64,000 bases of DNA, taken from NCBI RefSeq assembly GCF_022370755.2, contig NZ_CP092364.2, positions 1,736,001 through 1,800,000 of the forward strand, read 5' to 3'. How positions within the stretch are numbered: the stretch's first letter is position 1; each line of letters begins with the position of its first letter. Positions 9,160 to 21,925 of the stretch are shown here, piece after piece. Under the pieces are notes generated by a model, which saw only the letters and a list, made by a program, of their open reading frames with translations, had not been told where the DNA came from and made no database searches. Source of the stretch: Mycolicibacterium goodii. GTDB taxonomy: Bacteria; Actinomycetota; Actinomycetes; Mycobacteriales; Mycobacteriaceae. The translations under genes and the position numbers were made by a program.

Positions 9160-9831
9160 ATGACTGTCATCCTGCTGCGGCACGGCCGCTCCACATCGAA
9201 TACCGCCCACACCCTGGCGGGCCGCTCCGACGGCGTCGACCTCGACGACCGCGGCCGCGAACAGGCCGAGGGCGTGGTGAGCCGGATCGGAGATCTGCCG
9301 GTGCGCGCGATCGTGCGCTCACCCATGCTGCGCTGCGAAAGCACCGTGGGCCCGCTCGCGGCCGCGTTGGGCCTGCAGCCCATCGTCGACGAGCGCATCA
9401 CCGAGGTCGACTACGGCAGCTGGACCGGCCGCAAGATCTCCGATTTGCTCAAAGAGCCGCTGTGGAGCGTGGTGCAGACACAGCCGAGCGCGGCGGTGTT
9501 CCCCGACGGCGAGGGCCTCGCGCAGGTGCAGGCCCGCGCGGTGGCCGCGATCCGCGAGCGCGACCGCGCGCTGGCGGCCGAGCACGGCGCCGACGCGCTG
9601 TGGGTGGCCTGCACGCACGGCGACGTGATCAAGGCCGTGCTGGCCGACGCCCTCGGGGTGCACCTGGACGGCTTTCAGCGCATCACCGCCGACCCGGCGT
9701 CGATGAGCGTGGTTCGCTACACCGAACTGCGCCCGTTCGTCATGCACATCAACCACACCGGTTCGCAACTGAGCGCCGGACTGGCCGCGAAACCGACGAC
9801 CGACGCGGTCGTCGGTGGGTCCACCGACTGA
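9160..9831 (+). CDS. histidine phosphatase family protein (phosphoglycerate mutase-like)
   Basis: A 223-residue cytoplasmic phosphatase with the catalytic LLRHGRS at residues 5-11, the proton-donor region EVDYGSWTGR and the second catalytic histidine in CTHGD. The true start is the ATG at 9160; the frame also runs upstream into uppP but without homology. Substrate unknown. M. tuberculosis Rv2135c occupies the same place (from memory). It belongs to the uppP/DUF3090 gene string. Confidence 0.9.
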   Translation: MTVILLRHGRSTSNTAHTLAGRSDGVDLDDRGREQAEGVVSRIGDLPVRAIVRSPMLRCESTVGPLAAALGLQPIVDERITEVDYGSWTGRKISDLLKEPLWSVVQTQPSAAVFPDGEGLAQVQARAVAAIRERDRALAAEHGADALWVACTHGDVIKAVLADALGVHLDGFQRITADPASMSVVRYTELRPFVMHINHTGSQLSAGLAAKPTTDAVVGGSTD

Positions 9832-9866
9832 CCCGACGCGCCGATGACGGTATTTTGGAAGGTGCC

Positions 9867-10454
9867 ATGGCCCGCGCAATTCATGTCTTCCGCACGCCCG
9901 ACCGCTTCGTGGCCGGGACGGTCGGCCAACCCGGAAATCGGACGTTCTACCTGCAGGCCGTGCACGACAAGCGAGTGATCTCGGTCGTGCTCGAAAAGCA
10001 GCAGGTAGCCGTTCTGGCGGAACGGATCGATGCGCTGCTGCTGGAGGTCAACCGCCGGTTCGGCACGCCGATCCCGCCCGACACCGGCGAGGTGCACGAC
10101 CTCCGTCCGCTCATCACGCCCGTGGACGCGGAATTCCGCGTCGGCACCATGGGGCTGGGCTGGGACTCGGAGGCCCAGACCATCGTCGTGGAGCTGCTCG
10201 CGGTGTCCGACGGCGAGTTCGACGCGTCGGTCGTGCTCGACGACGCCGAGGACGGCCCGGACGCGGTTCGGGTGTTCCTCACCCCGGAGTCGGCGCGGGA
10301 GTTCGCGGCCAGGTCCAACCGGGTCATCTCGGCCGGGCGTCCGCCGTGCCCGCTGTGCGACGAGCCGCTTGATCCCGACGGTCACATCTGCGTCCGCACC
10401 AATGGCTATCTGCGGGGTGCCGCGGCAGAAGCCGAAGATGACTTCGGAGGCTAG
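9867..10454 (+). CDS. DUF3090 family protein
   Basis: A 195-residue actinobacterial protein of unknown function. The N-terminal motif RAIHVFRTPDRFVAGTVG and the C-terminal cluster CPLCDEPLDPDGHIC (a likely metal knuckle) are typical. The last 17 bases overlap the next gene, a SCO1664-type kinase-like protein. The two are found as a pair across actinobacteria, which suggests a joint function. GGAAGG precedes the ATG. Confidence 0.92.
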   Translation: MARAIHVFRTPDRFVAGTVGQPGNRTFYLQAVHDKRVISVVLEKQQVAVLAERIDALLLEVNRRFGTPIPPDTGEVHDLRPLITPVDAEFRVGTMGLGWDSEAQTIVVELLAVSDGEFDASVVLDDAEDGPDAVRVFLTPESAREFAARSNRVISAGRPPCPLCDEPLDPDGHICVRTNGYLRGAAAEAEDDFGG

Positions 10455-11286
10455 CGGCGCGGCCAGCGGTGAGCCCGACGGCAGCAGCGACATCGAGGTG
10501 CTGGAACGCGGTGAGTTGACCGTCATCGGCCGGATCCGCTCGGCCAGCAATGCGACGTTCCTGTGCGAGTCGCACCTGTTGGACCGGCAGGTGCACTGCG
10601 TCTACAAGCCGGTGGCCGGCGAGGCGCCGCTGTGGGACTTCCCGGACGGGACCCTGGCGGGCCGTGAGCGTGGGGCGTACCTGGTGTCGGCCGCTCTTGG
10701 CTGGAACCTGGTGCCGCACACCATCATTCGTGACGGGCCGGCCGGCCCGGGCATGGTGCAGCGCTGGGTGGATCAGCCCGGCGACGAGGTCGGCGACGAC
10801 CCGGACACCGGCCCGGACCTGGTGGACCTGCTGCCCGCCGGTCAGGTGCCGCCGGGTTTCCTGCCGATCCTGCAGGCCTACGACTACGCCGGCGACGAGG
10901 TCACCCTGGTGCATGCCGACGATCCGCGGCTGTTCCGGCTCGCGGTGTTCGACGTGCTGATCAACAACGCCGACCGCAAGGGGGGCCACGTGCTCAGCGG
11001 TGTCGACGGCGGGGTGTACGGCGTCGATCATGGCGTGACGCTGCACGTCGAGGACAAACTGCGCACCGTGCTGTGGGGCTGGGCGGGCAAGCCCATCGAC
11101 GATGACACCCTCGCCGACATCGCGACCCTGCGGGAGGGGTTCCACGCTGGTCTCGCAGACGAGTTGTGCGGGCACATCACCGAGCGTGAGATCGCCGCGC
11201 TGCACGCCAGAATCGTTGCGATGCTGGACAACCCGGTGATGCCCACACCTGATCGGCACCGGCCCATCCCGTGGCCAGCGTTCTAG
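10438..11286 (+). CDS. SCO1664 family (PI3/PI4-kinase-like) protein
   Basis: A 282-residue protein of the SCO1664 family, which shares a remote phosphatidylinositol-kinase-like fold. The stretch [11 protein letters not shown] (nucleotide-binding lysine), the loop [16 protein letters not shown] with a catalytic-like N..D pattern, and [11 protein letters not shown] with the D-H-G metal motif are visible. Substrate unknown. The ATG at 10438 lies inside the end of the DUF3090 gene (17-base overlap), so translation is coupled. Confidence 0.88.
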   Translation: MTSEASGAASGEPDGSSDIEVLERGELTVIGRIRSASNATFLCESHLLDRQVHCVYKPVAGEAPLWDFPDGTLAGRERGAYLVSAALGWNLVPHTIIRDGPAGPGMVQRWVDQPGDEVGDDPDTGPDLVDLLPAGQVPPGFLPILQAYDYAGDEVTLVHADDPRLFRLAVFDVLINNADRKGGHVLSGVDGGVYGVDHGVTLHVEDKLRTVLWGWAGKPIDDDTLADIATLREGFHAGLADELCGHITEREIAALHARIVAMLDNPVMPTPDRHRPIPWPAF

Positions 11287-11392
11287 CGGGTGCGCCCGCG
11301 TCGTTCGATGGGCGGTGCCCGGTGGGTGGCCGGCCGGGGCCGGTTGTGGCCCCGCCACCACACCGATTCGGGTGGCCACCGATACTGGGACA

Positions 11393-12154
11393 GTGACATC
11401 GACCGATGCCGAACTGGCCGCAGCTGTAGCCAAGGAGGCCGGTGAGCTGTTGCTGGGGATCCGCGAGGAGGTCGGGTTCTACGACCCCTACTACCTCGGT
11501 GACGAAGGGGATCGACGGTCGAACGCCCTGATTCTCAAGCGGTTGGCCGAGGCCAGGCCCGGTGACTCGGTGCTCAGCGAGGAGGCCGCCGACAACCTCG
11601 CGCGGGTACGCGCGGACCGGGTGTGGATCGTCGACCCGGTCGACGGCACCCGCGAGTTCTCCATGCCCGGACGCGAGGACTGGGCCGTGCACATCGCGCT
11701 GTGGCAGCGCTCGGTGGGAGCCGACGGCGGGCTGTCCGACGCCGTGGTGGCGTTGCCTGCCCGCGGCGAGGTCTACCGCAGCGACACGATCATGCCGCCG
11801 CCCCCGCGTGAGCCGGGGCCGATCCTCATCACCGCGAGCTCCAACCGGCCGCCCGCGGTGCTGTGGCGGATGCGTGAGCACCTCGACTTCCGCATGGTGC
11901 GCATCGGTTCGGCGGGCGCGAAGGCGATGGCGGTGGTCCGCGGCGACGTCGACGCCTACATCCACGCCGGCGGCCAGTGGGAATGGGATTCGGCCGCGCC
12001 GGCCGGGGTGGTGCTCGCCGCGGGAATGCACGCGTCGCGGCTGGATGGCTCCGAACTGCGGTACAACCGCGCGGACCCGTACCTTCCCGACTTCGTGATG
12101 TGCCGGCGTGAGCTGGCCCCGGTCCTGCTCGACGCGATCGGAGCCGCCCTGTGA
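11393..12154 (+). CDS. cysQ: CysQ, 3'-phosphoadenosine-5'-phosphate phosphatase (inositol monophosphatase family)
   Basis: A 253-residue Mg-dependent phosphatase. Metal-binding motifs are EEAADN (about residues 63-68), [12 protein letters not shown] with DPVDGT (about 79-90) and the C-terminal [10 protein letters not shown]. In mycobacteria CysQ removes PAP/PAPS from sulfate assimilation and may also act on inositol-1-phosphate or fructose-1,6-bisphosphate. The GTG at 11393 is chosen because a -10 box GATACT (11381-11386) ends six bases before it, pointing to a leaderless start; the frame is open further upstream but looks non-coding. The next gene is mshC (cysteine use), so the sulfur theme is shared. 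Confidence 0.9.
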   Translation: MTSTDAELAAAVAKEAGELLLGIREEVGFYDPYYLGDEGDRRSNALILKRLAEARPGDSVLSEEAADNLARVRADRVWIVDPVDGTREFSMPGREDWAVHIALWQRSVGADGGLSDAVVALPARGEVYRSDTIMPPPPREPGPILITASSNRPPAVLWRMREHLDFRMVRIGSAGAKAMAVVRGDVDAYIHAGGQWEWDSAAPAGVVLAAGMHASRLDGSELRYNRADPYLPDFVMCRRELAPVLLDAIGAAL

Positions 12155-12278
12155 CAGCCGGGGTGACGGGCCGGTCGGCGCTCGCGGGAATGTATCCGGG
12201 CGGGGAATTGTCTCTGGTTGAGATGTGGGGACCTACCGGCAGGAGGCCGTCCTGAGCGAGCACCTTAAAGTCGAGGCC

Positions 12279-13517
12279 ATGCAATCGTGGTCGGCACCGG
12301 CGATTCCGGTGGTCCCGGGACGCGGCCCACAGCTGCGACTTTTCGACAGCGCCGATCGCCAGGTCCGACCCGTCACACCCGGACCCACCGCCACCATGTA
12401 CGTGTGCGGCATCACCCCGTATGACGCGACTCATCTGGGTCATGCCGCGACCTACCTGGCGTTCGATCTGGTGCACCGGCTCTGGCTCGACGCCGGCCAC
12501 ACCGTGAAGTACGTGCAGAACGTCACCGACGTCGACGACCCGTTGTTCGAGCGCGCCGAGCGTGACGGCATCGACTGGCGCGAACTGGGCAACCGCGAGA
12601 CCCAGCTGTTCCGCGAGGACATGGCCGCGCTGCGGGTCCTGCCTCCGCACGACTACGTCGCCGCCACCGACGCGATCGCCGAAGTGGTCGAGATGGTGGA
12701 GAAGTTGCTGGCCTCCGGTGCGGCCTATGTCGTCGAGGACGCCGAGTACCCCGACGTGTACTTCCGCGCCGACGCCACCACGCAGTTCGGATACGAATCC
12801 GGATACGACCGCGACACCATGCTCAAGCTGTTCGCCGAGCGCGGCGGTGACCCCGACCGGCCGGGCAAGATCGACGAACTCGACGCATTGCTGTGGCGCG
12901 CCGAGCGCCCAGGCGAACCCAGTTGGCCGTCGCCGTTCGGCCCCGGTCGCCCCGGCTGGCACGTGGAATGTTCGGCGATCGCCCTCACACGCATCGGCAC
13001 CGGCCTTGACATCCAGGGCGGCGGCAGCGACCTCATCTTCCCGCACCACGAGTTCTCGGCGGCCCATGCCGAATCCGCCACCGGGGAGCGGCGTTTCGCG
13101 CGCCACTACGTGCACTCGGGCATGATCGGCTGGGACGGCCACAAGATGAGCAAGAGCCGCGGCAACCTCGTTCTGGTGTCGCGGTTGCGTGCGCAGGGCG
13201 TCGATCCGTCGGCGATCCGGCTCGGCCTGTTCGCCGGGCACTACCGCGAGGACCGGTTCTGGAGCGACGAGGTGCTCGACGAGGCCGAGGCGCGACTGGC
13301 GCGGTGGCGCAGCGCCACCGCACTGCCCGAGGGACCCGACGCGACCGACGTGCTGGCACGCCTGCGGCAGTATCTGGCAGACGACCTGAACACGCCGAAA
13401 GCCCTTGCCGCACTCGACGGTTGGTGTACCGACGCGCTGTCCTACGGCGGGCACGACACCGAGTCGCCCCGGTTGGTGGCCACCGCCGTCGACGCCCTGC
13501 TGGGTGTGGACCTCTAA
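12279..13517 (+). CDS. mshC: cysteine:1D-myo-inositol 2-amino-2-deoxy-alpha-D-glucopyranoside ligase (mycothiol synthesis)
   Basis: A 412-residue ATP-dependent ligase joining cysteine to GlcN-inositol, the third step of mycothiol synthesis. It derives from cysteinyl-tRNA synthetase and keeps the HIGH-like THLGH (about 51-55), zinc ligands in YVCGITPYD and HVECSAIA, and KMSKSRGN. It lacks the anticodon-binding domain of CysS, which explains the shorter length. The ATG at 12279 gives exactly the length I remember for mycobacterial MshC. The sequence matches M. smegmatis MshC closely but with substitutions, one reason for placing the organism near that species. Confidence 0.97.
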   Translation: MQSWSAPAIPVVPGRGPQLRLFDSADRQVRPVTPGPTATMYVCGITPYDATHLGHAATYLAFDLVHRLWLDAGHTVKYVQNVTDVDDPLFERAERDGIDWRELGNRETQLFREDMAALRVLPPHDYVAATDAIAEVVEMVEKLLASGAAYVVEDAEYPDVYFRADATTQFGYESGYDRDTMLKLFAERGGDPDRPGKIDELDALLWRAERPGEPSWPSPFGPGRPGWHVECSAIALTRIGTGLDIQGGGSDLIFPHHEFSAAHAESATGERRFARHYVHSGMIGWDGHKMSKSRGNLVLVSRLRAQGVDPSAIRLGLFAGHYREDRFWSDEVLDEAEARLARWRSATALPEGPDATDVLARLRQYLADDLNTPKALAALDGWCTDALSYGGHDTESPRLVATAVDALLGVDL

Positions 13518-13542
13518 CATCGCGGGCGGTACGTTGGCCGCC

Positions 13543-14430
13543 ATGGGATCACGCACAGCCTCACTCGGTGGGAAGGTCGTCTTCATCACCGGCGGAGGAG
13601 CCGGTGTCGGAGCCGAGGTTTCGCGTCGTCTGTACAACAAGGACGCCAAGCTGATGCTCGTCGACGTCGACGCCGAGGCTTTGCAGGCGCACGCCGCCAC
13701 GCTGGGTGACGGCGTCGCGACCGCGGTCGCCGACGTGCGTGACCTCGCCGCGATGCAGGCCGCGGCCGATACCGCCGTCGAACGGTTCGGCGGTATCGAC
13801 GTCGTGATGGCCAATGCGGGCGTCGCCAGCTACGGATCCGTGCAGCAGGTCGACCCCGAGGCGTTCAAGCGTCTGCTCGACATCAACGTGCTCGGCGTGT
13901 TCCACACGGTGCGTGCGACGCTGTCGTCGGTGATCGAGCGCCGCGGCTACATCCTGATCGTGTCGTCGCTCGCGGCCTACGCCGCCGCGCCCGGTCTCGC
14001 TCCCTACAACGCGTCGAAGGCGGCCGTCGAGCAGTTCGCCAACGCGCTGCGTCTCGAGGTCAGCCACCACGGCGTCGCAGTCGGATCGGCGCACATGAGC
14101 TGGATCGACACCGCGATGGTCAACGACAGCAAGGCCGATCTGTCGACGTTCGGCGAGATGCTCTCCAAACTGCCGCCGCCGCTGTCGAGCACCACGTCGG
14201 TGCGGGCCTGCGGCGAGGCCTTCGTCAAGGGCATCGAGAGACGATCCAGCAGGATCTACTGCCCCGAATGGGTCGCGGCGTTCCGCTGGCTGAAACCGCT
14301 CCTGTCGACACGGCTGGGGGAGCTGCCGGTCCTGCGGTTCGTGCCCGACCTGCTGCCGCGGATGGACGCCGAGGTCGCCGCGCTGGGCAGATCGTCCAGC
14401 GCGCACACCGAGTCGATCGAGAAGCAGTGA
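13543..14430 (+). CDS. short-chain dehydrogenase/reductase
   Basis: A 295-residue classical-type SDR: cofactor motif TGGGAGVG near residues 16-23, MANAGVA (NAG motif), catalytic serine in VSSLAAY and YNASK with the catalytic Y/K. The C-terminus is extended and somewhat hydrophobic, as in several mycobacterial SDRs. Substrate unknown. The ATG at 13543 lies seven bases after a -10 box TACGTT (13530-13535), a leaderless arrangement. Its stop overlaps the GTG start of the following lipoprotein (GTGA), so they form one unit. Rv2129c is the positional counterpart (from memory). Confidence 0.88.
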   Translation: MGSRTASLGGKVVFITGGGAGVGAEVSRRLYNKDAKLMLVDVDAEALQAHAATLGDGVATAVADVRDLAAMQAAADTAVERFGGIDVVMANAGVASYGSVQQVDPEAFKRLLDINVLGVFHTVRATLSSVIERRGYILIVSSLAAYAAAPGLAPYNASKAAVEQFANALRLEVSHHGVAVGSAHMSWIDTAMVNDSKADLSTFGEMLSKLPPPLSSTTSVRACGEAFVKGIERRSSRIYCPEWVAAFRWLKPLLSTRLGELPVLRFVPDLLPRMDAEVAALGRSSSAHTESIEKQ

Positions 14431-15887
14431 GCCGGCTGACCGGCAGCCTGCGACCGCCCCTGGCCCTTTGGATCCTGGTCCTCGTCGCCGCGCTGACCGG
14501 TTGTGCCACCGCCACCGACGACGAGCGCGCGGAGCCGGGCGCCCCGCCGGCCGAGCAGGCGCCACCTCCGACGCCCGCGGAGATCCGGGGCATCGCCAAG
14601 GACGCCTACATCTGGGGCTTCCCGCTGGTCGACAACTACCGTGTGCAGTATTCGTACTTCGTCGACAAGTCCGACCCCGAGTACAAGGGCGGGTTCAACG
14701 ACATCCACAACACCGCCCGGTTGTACACGCCGGAGGACAAGGCGATCCAGACGCCCAACGCCGACACGCCGTATTCGTTCCTCGGCGCCGACCTGCGGAC
14801 CGAGCCCCTGGTGCTGACCGTTCCGCCGATCGGTCAGGACCGCTACTACTCGCTGCAGTTCGTCGACGGCTACACCTACAACTTCGCCTACGTCGGCAGT
14901 CGCACGACCGGCAACGGCGGCGGCAGGTACCTGCTGGCCGGACCCGGGTGGGAGGGCGAGAAACCCGACGGCATCGACGAGAGCATCCGCTCCGACACCG
15001 AGCTGGCGTTCGTGCTCTACCGCACGCAGCTGTTCGGCCCGTCCGATCTGGAGAATCTCAAGAAGCTCCAGGCGGGCTACCAGGTGGCGCCGCTGTCGGT
15101 GTACCTCAAACAGCCGTCGCCGCCGTCGGCTCCGGCCATCGACTTCACCCCGCCCCTGAGCCCCGAGGCGCAGAAGACCTCGCCGCAGTTCTTCGAGATC
15201 CTCAACGCCGCGCTGCGCTTCGCGCCGGTCAGGCCCGAAGAACTCCAGATGCGCGAACGGTTCGCGCGCATCGGCATCGGTCCGGACGGCGATTTCGACG
15301 CCGACAAGTTGAGTCCCGAGACGCGCGAGGCGATCGAGAACGGCATGGCCGACGCGTGGGCCGAGTTCGACCGGTTCAAGCGGGAGAAGGTCGACACCGG
15401 CGAAATCGGTTCGGCGCAATTCTTCGGTACCGCCGACGACCTCAAGGACAACTACCTGTACCGGATGGCCGGCGCCGTGCTGGGCATCTACGGCAACACC
15501 GCGGCTGAGGCACTGTACCCGTCGGCGACCCTCGATGCCGACGGCCAACCGCTGACCGGTGAGAACTCCTACGTCTACCGGTTCGCGCCCGATCAGTTGC
15601 CGCCGGTCAACGCGTTCTGGTCACTGACCATGTACCAACTGCCGTCCAGCCTGCTGGTGGACAACCCGATCAACCGGTACCTGATCAACTCCGAGATGCT
15701 GCCCACCCTGGTGCCCGATCCCGACGGCGGCTACACGCTGCGGATCCAGAATTCCCGACCGCCGGATCACGAGTCCAACTGGCTGCCCGCACCGAAGGGC
15801 CCGTTCGCGCTGGTCCTGCGGCTCTACTGGCCCAAGCCGGACGCACTCAACGGCACGTGGCAGGCGCCCAAGCCCGAGAAGGTCTAG
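14427..15887 (+). CDS. DUF1254/DUF1214 lipoprotein
   Basis: A 486-residue exported lipoprotein. A hydrophobic signal ends with the lipobox ALTGC at about residues 21-25, followed by a proline/alanine-rich linker. The N-terminal DUF1254 part contains AYIWGFPLVDNYR and TPNADTPYS; the C-terminal DUF1214 part contains FWSLTMYQLPSSLLVDNPINRY. The function of this family is unknown. The GTG start overlaps the stop of the SDR gene (GTGA), so it is coupled to it. It converges with the PAC2 gene; a tandem repeat fills the 48 bases between the stops. Confidence 0.87.
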   Translation: MSRLTGSLRPPLALWILVLVAALTGCATATDDERAEPGAPPAEQAPPPTPAEIRGIAKDAYIWGFPLVDNYRVQYSYFVDKSDPEYKGGFNDIHNTARLYTPEDKAIQTPNADTPYSFLGADLRTEPLVLTVPPIGQDRYYSLQFVDGYTYNFAYVGSRTTGNGGGRYLLAGPGWEGEKPDGIDESIRSDTELAFVLYRTQLFGPSDLENLKKLQAGYQVAPLSVYLKQPSPPSAPAIDFTPPLSPEAQKTSPQFFEILNAALRFAPVRPEELQMRERFARIGIGPDGDFDADKLSPETREAIENGMADAWAEFDRFKREKVDTGEIGSAQFFGTADDLKDNYLYRMAGAVLGIYGNTAAEALYPSATLDADGQPLTGENSYVYRFAPDQLPPVNAFWSLTMYQLPSSLLVDNPINRYLINSEMLPTLVPDPDGGYTLRIQNSRPPDHESNWLPAPKGPFALVLRLYWPKPDALNGTWQAPKPEKV

Positions 15888-15938
15888 CGGCCCGGGTTGG
15901 ATTGGCCGCTCAGCGGCCCGGGTTGGATTGGCCGCTCA
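15887..15938. repeat. 26-bp tandem duplication between convergent genes
   Basis: Two exact copies of a 26-base unit (15887-15912 and 15913-15938), followed by the first six bases of a third. The unit starts GCGGCCCGGG and ends GGCCGCTCA. Each copy supplies the stop codon of one flanking gene: TAG of the lipoprotein at 15885-15887 and TGA of the PAC2 gene at 15938-15936. The units can fold into GGCCGCT/AGCGGCC hairpins, so the region may act as a bidirectional terminator. Confidence 0.9.
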
Positions 15939-16814
15939 GCGGCCGCGACGCCGGAGGTAGCGCTCGAACTCCGCCGCCAGCGCGTCCCCGTCGATCTTGC
16001 CCAGCACCTCGTGCAGGTCGACCTCGGCGTCTCCGCGCTGTTCCAGCGAGGTGACGTACTCGGCGATCTCCTCGTCCTCGGCGGTCATCTCGGTGACCGC
16101 GGCCTCCCACTCCTCGGCCTGCTGCGGCAGATCGGCGAGCGGCACCTCGATGTCCAAAACATCCTCGACGCGGCGCAGCAGCGCGACCGTCGCCTTGGGA
16201 TTGGGCGGCTGCGAGACATAGTGGGGGATCGCGGCCCAGAACGTCACCGCCGGGATCCCGGCCTGCACGCACGCGTCCTGGAACACCCCGGCGATGCCGG
16301 TGGGCCCCTCGTAGCGGGTCTCCTCGAGCCCGAAGAACTTGGCGGACTCCGCCGAGTAGGCGGCCCCGGACACCGGCACCGGACGGGTGTGCGGCGTGTC
16401 GGCGAGCAACGCGCCGAGGATCACCACGGTCTGCACGTTGAGCTTGTCGGCGATCGCGAGCAGTTCGGCACAGAAGGTTCGCCAGCGCATGTTGGGCTCG
16501 ACGCCGTGCATGAGCACCACGTCACGGTCACTGCCCGGTGGGCGGCAGTGCGAGATCCGCATCGACGGCCACACCAGTTCCCGGGTCACGCCGTCGACCT
16601 GGCGGATCACCGGTCGGTTGACCTGATAGTCGTAATACGACTCGTCGTCGATCTCGACGATCGTCTCGGCTTCCCAGATCGCATCCAGATGGTCCAGCGC
16701 GTCACTTGCCGCGTCGCCGGCGTCATTCCAGCCCTCGAACGCCGCCACGACGATGGCGTTCTCCAGTTCGGGCAGGTCGGCGGGCCGGCCGACGGGGGGA
16801 TACGACGATGTCAC
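15936..16814 (-). CDS. PAC2 family protein (proteasome-assembly-chaperone-like fold)
   Basis: A 292-residue protein of the PAC2 family, conserved in actinobacteria and related by fold to an archaeal/eukaryotic proteasome assembly chaperone. AFEGWNDAGDAASDAL near the N-terminus is a family hallmark, followed by VILGALLADTPHTRPVPV. Bacterial function is not established. The GTG at 16814 is chosen because a -10 box TACGCT (16826-16821 on the reverse strand) ends six bases before it, and the resulting 292 residues equal the remembered length of Rv2125. Confidence 0.9.
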   Translation of the reverse strand: MTSSYPPVGRPADLPELENAIVVAAFEGWNDAGDAASDALDHLDAIWEAETIVEIDDESYYDYQVNRPVIRQVDGVTRELVWPSMRISHCRPPGSDRDVVLMHGVEPNMRWRTFCAELLAIADKLNVQTVVILGALLADTPHTRPVPVSGAAYSAESAKFFGLEETRYEGPTGIAGVFQDACVQAGIPAVTFWAAIPHYVSQPPNPKATVALLRRVEDVLDIEVPLADLPQQAEEWEAAVTEMTAEDEEIAEYVTSLEQRGDAEVDLHEVLGKIDGDALAAEFERYLRRRGR

Positions 16815-16895
16815 ACTGCCAGCGTAAGCCCTACAACGCGGCGTCGAGACGGTTGCGCGACCCGGTTTGTCGAACCGACGGACTACTCTGGCGAT

Positions 16896-17003
16896 GTGAC
16901 CGCCTCTGACACCCGGACCCACGACACCGCCACCTGCGTGAGGCCTATGCGACGGGGACGCTGTATGCGGCGGCGCAACGTGGACCCGGCCCCCGGCTGC
17001 TGA
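16896..17003 (+). CDS. possible leaderless leader peptide (35 residues, Cys/Arg-containing)
   Basis: A 35-codon frame begins with GTG at 16896, six bases after a -10 box TACTCT (16884-16889), the usual geometry of mycobacterial leaderless messages. The peptide contains three cysteines and nine arginines, with RRGRCMRRR in the middle and a terminal cysteine. It ends 194 bases before the predicted riboswitch of metH, on the same strand. Leaderless cysteine-containing upstream peptides are known regulators of sulfur genes in mycobacteria, though those have runs of cysteine, which this lacks. It could also be chance. Confidence 0.35.
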   Translation: MTASDTRTHDTATCVRPMRRGRCMRRRNVDPAPGC

Positions 17004-17196
17004 CCTGCGCCTCGCGGTCGAGACGAAACACGTTCCGCTGCAATCGGGTTTGCCCTTGGTGACTGCAACCTTGCCGTTGTCCTGGCCGAGATCTGTGAAC
17101 TGTCGGCCGGGTGCAGGCGTTGTCCTTGGGGCGGGGTCGATCGCAGCGACGAGTTGGGCGTCCGGACGTCGATCAGAAGACGACGTAGACTTTCCC

Positions 17197-17283
17197 CGTC
17201 GAGAGGCGTTGCAACGGATCCCGGTCCCCGCCGGTGTCCGCCACGCTCGACGAAGTCAAGGACGCCTTCCGCTACGGAAGGAG
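17197..17283 (+). promoter_or_regulatory. S-adenosylhomocysteine (SAH) riboswitch with SD-sequestering hairpin, upstream of metH
   Basis: P1 is a perfect 7-bp stem (17197-17203 with 17246-17252). Inside it, CGGA (17215-17218) pairs with TCCG (17237-17240), capped by CCGG (17221-17224) and CCGG (17231-17234). GGCGT (17205-17209) pairs perfectly with ACGCC (17262-17266) downstream of P1, the pseudoknot typical of SAH riboswitches, and the conserved-type CAAGG lies at 17257-17261. Next, CCTTCCG (17265-17271) and CGGAAGG (17275-17281) form a 7-bp hairpin over the Shine-Dalgarno GGAAGGAG (17276-17283). This hairpin and the pseudoknot share bases 17265-17266, so ligand binding should free the SD. 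SAH riboswitches are known before ahcY and metH genes; the assignment here is by eye. Confidence 0.78.
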
Positions 17284-17288
17284 TGCAC

Positions 17289-21029
<3,741 letters not shown>

Positions 21030-21054
21030 GCGGGCGCGAAAACCGTTGTCGCGT

Positions 21055-21849
21055 CTACCGGAACTGGTCGGCGTTGCGGGTCGCCCACTGCGCGACCGAC
21101 ATCGCCGGGGTTCCGGTCAGCTCGGCGACGAGTTGGTTGGCCCGTTGCGGTTCGCCGTTCGAGCGCATCAGGTCGTAATACCAACTCGCGCCGTCGCCCA
21201 TGACGGGCTGCAGGGCGGACACGGCCTCGTCGTGGCCGCACTGTTCGAACGTGACGGTCCGCCCGATCCCGACGCCGATCTGCGCGGCGATCTCGGCGCG
21301 GGTCAGTGCCTCGGGGCCGGTGAGCTCCAGCATCTGTCCGTGGTGGGCGGGTTCGAGGAGCAGGGCCGCCGCGACGCGGGCGATGTCGTCCATGCTGATC
21401 GGGGCCTCCACCACCGACGGGTACGGCTCGCGTACCGTGCCCGTTCGCTTGATCTGCTCGGCCCAGATGGTGAAGTTGTCGAGGAATTCGCCGGGGCCCA
21501 GCTGCGTGTGCGGAACGCCCGACGCACGGACCTTGTCGGCGTGTTCGGCCCAGTGCGCACCGCCCGACAGCGCGACGACGTAGCCGACGCCGGCTTGGCG
21601 GATACGTTCGAGCGTCGGGTCGAGTGTCGCGGTCACGGGGGCGAGATACATGCGGTCCACACCGTCGAACACACCGTCCAACGAGTCGACGTCACCGAGG
21701 TACCCGGTGAAAACGCTCACACCTTCGGGCAGGGCGGCTTTCGCCGGGTTCTTGGTCAGTGCACGGATGTCGTTGGCCCCCAAGGCGAGAAGACAGTCCA
21801 CGATGCGTCGGCCGATGTTTCCGGTGGCGCCCGTCACGAGAATCGTCAT
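21055..21849 (-). CDS. NmrA-like NAD(P)-binding atypical SDR
   Basis: A 264-residue protein starting at the ATG 21849 (MTILVTGATGNIGRR); an ATG ten codons upstream adds residues outside the fold. The glycine-rich TGATGNIG is the NAD(P) site. The typical SDR Y-x-x-x-K pair is not obvious, as in NmrA/HSCARG and azoreductase-like quinone reductases. GPGEFLDNFTIWAEQ and DDIARVAAALLLEP are characteristic of this group. Function may be redox sensing or quinone reduction; the sequence does not decide. It converges with metH. Confidence 0.85.
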   Translation of the reverse strand: MTILVTGATGNIGRRIVDCLLALGANDIRALTKNPAKAALPEGVSVFTGYLGDVDSLDGVFDGVDRMYLAPVTATLDPTLERIRQAGVGYVVALSGGAHWAEHADKVRASGVPHTQLGPGEFLDNFTIWAEQIKRTGTVREPYPSVVEAPISMDDIARVAAALLLEPAHHGQMLELTGPEALTRAEIAAQIGVGIGRTVTFEQCGHDEAVSALQPVMGDGASWYYDLMRSNGEPQRANQLVAELTGTPAMSVAQWATRNADQFR

Positions 21850-21925
21850 GATTTCCACGGTAAATGAGACCTCCGACAATCTCGCTGATGTGACTTAACC
21901 GTCGAGGCCTGACACAATCGGGTAC

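Noticed and set aside
12155..12278. Possible riboswitch or T-box before mshC
   Set aside because: No conserved T-box or SAM-type elements and no long paired stems could be found by eye.
11829..13814. 661-residue reverse-strand frame
   Set aside because: Antisense to cysQ, mshC and the SDR; no recognisable domain.
15887..15938. Start of a CRISPR-like array
   Set aside because: Only two head-to-tail copies without spacers; it is a simple tandem duplication.
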